Source: JBHEBG01 sp046557915 (GTDB taxonomy: Bacteria > Bacteroidota > Bacteroidia > Flavobacteriales > Flavobacteriaceae). Taken from it: 64,000 nt of DNA. The notes beneath the pieces were generated by a model that made no database searches, had not been told where the DNA came from, and saw only the letters and a program-made list of their open reading frames with translations. The stretch is taken from the NCBI RefSeq assembly GCF_046557915.1, contig NZ_JBHEBG010000001.1, positions 806,001 to 870,000 on the forward strand. Reading direction: 5' to 3'. The position numbers and the translations under genes are program-made. Positions 62,372 through 64,000 of this stretch are shown piece by piece; the first letter of the stretch is position 1, and each line of letters begins with the position of its first letter.

Positions 62372-63463
62372 CTACTCCAGGCTTAAAAAATTGACCGTAT
62401 TTTGATAATAAATTTTGTTCAAAATATCCGATGTAAGCCCTAGACCTTTGGTCTTTTGTCCACGTACCGTTAGCGAATCCGTGCCACTAAGATAATCCCA
62501 TAGGGTTTGATAATTGGTGTCCAGATTTTCTTGTTCGGCCTTAAGTTCATCCTCGGTCATGGTATCTTCTTGGCTTCCATTGCCGTAGTCCGAACCAAAC
62601 AATATTCTGTCTTGGTACTTATCAAAGAACTGAGCTACTTTTTTGGAATCTTGTCTTGCCAAATCACCAAATCTTGCAGCCAATTCCACTTGCATATTCG
62701 GGTATTTGTCTAACCGCTCGGCCACCATATCCACATTATGCGACATGCTTCCGATATGCGCACAGAGCACGGAGAGGCTGGGATTGTTTTCAATCCATTG
62801 GTCCCTTGCGGAAATGATGGTTTCATAGGTAGGGATGTCCGGGAACATATACGCATGGTATTGCGGATTGTTTTTATAGTATCCGTAGTGCGGGTTGTTA
62901 GGGTCGTCTAACGGTCTCCACGCCTGTACCGGCTCTCCTATATGAGCCATAACAGGGATTTTGCGTTCACTTAAAAAATCCCATATAGGCTGCAACCTAG
63001 CATCATCTATCTGAATAAAATTACCGGCATTGTCTTTGGTTACCATCCCAAAATTTTTCCAAACCTTTACCATTAGCGCCCCCGAATCTATTTCCTGTCC
63101 CAATTGGGCAATGGCTTTTTCGGCAAAATCCGAAGCATCTATCCCGTTGCCTATCAGGGAAGAACAGAGGTAGAAAAGGTTAGGATTTGCCTTAGCGTTT
63201 TTTGTATACCCGTCCCAGCTCCTTTCTATTCCCTCGGTATCTTCGATGGCCACATCTACCAATACCGACTGCATATTCCACTTCTGAAATAACGCGGGGA
63301 AATACGTACGAGAATATTCGTAATGCGAATGAACATCTATTTTCTTAATGGAAGCATCAACAAGGGCAGTACTTTCAGTTTCGGTTATTGGTTTTTGCTC
63401 CGATTTTGATTTGCACGCTATTAAGCAAACAGTTAGGAACATTAAACAAATGATATTTCTCAT
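62372..63463 (-). CDS. Amidohydrolase-family lipoprotein
   Basis: 363 residues from the ATG at 63463 (MRNIICLMFLTVCLIACKSK), chosen because it gives a clean lipoprotein signal; the frame continues upstream with other possible starts at 63481 and 63562. VHSHYEYSRTYFP carries an H-x-H metal motif, MAHIGEP and CAHIGSM the next His ligands and LFGSDYGNG the Asp. This is the amidohydrolase 2 (TIM-barrel) type. The substrate is unknown. It is convergent with the MATE gene. Confidence 0.82.
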   Translation of the reverse strand: MRNIICLMFLTVCLIACKSKSEQKPITETESTALVDASIKKIDVHSHYEYSRTYFPALFQKWNMQSVLVDVAIEDTEGIERSWDGYTKNAKANPNLFYLCSSLIGNGIDASDFAEKAIAQLGQEIDSGALMVKVWKNFGMVTKDNAGNFIQIDDARLQPIWDFLSERKIPVMAHIGEPVQAWRPLDDPNNPHYGYYKNNPQYHAYMFPDIPTYETIISARDQWIENNPSLSVLCAHIGSMSHNVDMVAERLDKYPNMQVELAARFGDLARQDSKKVAQFFDKYQDRILFGSDYGNGSQEDTMTEDELKAEQENLDTNYQTLWDYLSGTDSLTVRGQKTKGLGLTSDILNKIYYQNTVNFLSLE

Positions 63464-63778
63464 GATTTTTGTATTTGACATTGTCGAATTTTGTTTTGTG
63501 CAGGTATCAACTTCTACAGATGGAAGGACAGAAAAGCGTTTGGGAACTTTTAAAGATATCAAATTTATTTGTTAGTATCCCTCTCTCCTGTGGGTTGGAT
63601 TAACTTAAGTAAAATGAACGTGTCTTTTTTAAGGAACCCTGCTTTTTTTTATTCTCGGGCTTCAACTGGGAAATCAATGATATCACAATAAACAAAAAGC
63701 CTAATTAAGGACTGGAAAAAGGCTTAAGATTACATCCTTTTTGCTTACATTAGGCTTGACTAATTAGAATTAAAAATT

Positions 63779-64000
63779 ATGAAATTACTTTTATCCAAAA
63801 TCGGCATACTCTTGCTGATGATTTTCCTATTACCCTTATCTACACAAGCACAAAAAAGAAAGAAAACCGATCCAAGCCCGGAACAATTTGCAGAGGAACT
63901 TTATAGCAGCTTAAAATACAGGCAGCTAGGCCCGTTTCGTGGTGGTCGCTCAGCTGCGGTTACGGGAGTTCCCGGCGAGCCTAATTTATTCTATTTTGGG
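63779..64000 (+). CDS. Sortilin-like BNR-repeat protein, N-terminal end only
   Basis: The first 74 codons lie in the window; the rest runs off the right edge. A signal peptide (LLMIFLLPLSTQAQ) precedes the mature start KRKKTDPSPE. The opening LKYRQLGPFRGGRSAAVTGV is the conserved first blade of Vps10/sortilin-like and glycosyl-hydrolase-labelled proteins. The family resembles the 949-residue protein encoded on the minus strand at 2976. Confidence 0.75.
   Translation, partial: MKLLLSKIGILLLMIFLLPLSTQAQKRKKTDPSPEQFAEELYSSLKYRQLGPFRGGRSAAVTGVPGEPNLFYFG

Noticed and set aside
62351..62400. AAGCCT/AGGCTT inverted pair between the MATE and amidohydrolase genes
   Set aside because: Only six pairs, and no T-run in the right place for either gene.

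Overview
The window is chromosomal DNA from a marine-type member of the Flavobacteriaceae (Bacteroidota). The evidence is the TAnnTTTG-type -7 promoter elements, A-rich leaders in place of strong Shine-Dalgarno sites, lipoproteins ending in CSNDD/CSKDD, a type IX secretion C-terminal domain, a hybrid two-component system, and Bacteroidota-restricted families (DUF2480, DUF3078, choice-of-anchor B). No genus is assigned. There is no rRNA, tRNA or CRISPR array that I can see.

Layout. 1-9.1 kb: the end of a RimK-type ligase overlapping an AstE-like zinc hydrolase, a membrane acyltransferase, a GNAT enzyme, a 949-residue sortilin-like beta-propeller protein, a small glycine-rich membrane protein with its own terminator, aminopeptidase P and an S41 peptidase. 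9.2-19.2 kb: an accessory region in which every gene lies on the minus strand and single genes or gene pairs are separated by about ten copies of an imperfectly palindromic intergenic element. Genes here include a serine hydrolase, a deaminase, a VOC protein, DUF1801, a DUF4411/ImmA-type toxin-antitoxin pair, a dehydrogenase and several unknowns. 19.3-26.3 kb: small envelope proteins, BrnQ, ThiL and two repeat-rich surface lipoproteins. 26.4-35 kb: the SUF iron-sulfur cluster operon (sufA, sufB, an MBL-fold lipoprotein, sufC, sufD, sufS, sufE, sufT, DUF2480) followed by DUF3078. 35.3-40 kb: a 1321-residue hybrid two-component regulator and a small lipoprotein with a promoter preceded by three evenly spaced boxes. 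40-48.9 kb: HflX, a nuclease-like phosphodiesterase, a T9SS-exported subtilase, a 3'-5' exonuclease, MGMT, a CBS-domain membrane protein and a serine hydrolase. 48.9-61 kb: haem biosynthesis (hemA-hemC-hemD-hemE-hemF-phzF-hemB on the minus strand, a divergent AraC regulator, and hemH with a MATE exporter further on). The end holds an amidohydrolase and the start of a second sortilin-like protein.

How the genes work together. The SUF genes assemble Fe-S clusters and the hem genes build haem from glutamyl-tRNA, so two iron-cofactor pathways sit within about 30 kb. The AraC regulator divergent from hemA is the obvious candidate for haem control. The main discovery candidate is the 9.2-19.2 kb array. 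Its intergenic elements have attC-like architecture (outer AAC/GTT boxes, a conserved arm, a variable tip). For three consecutive units the outer boxes on the two sides of each gene match each other as 9-10 base inverted repeats, while the two boxes inside one intergenic site do not. This is the pattern expected of integron-like mobile gene cassettes or of genes carried between terminal inverted repeats. No integrase or transposase lies in the window, so the mechanism is inferred.
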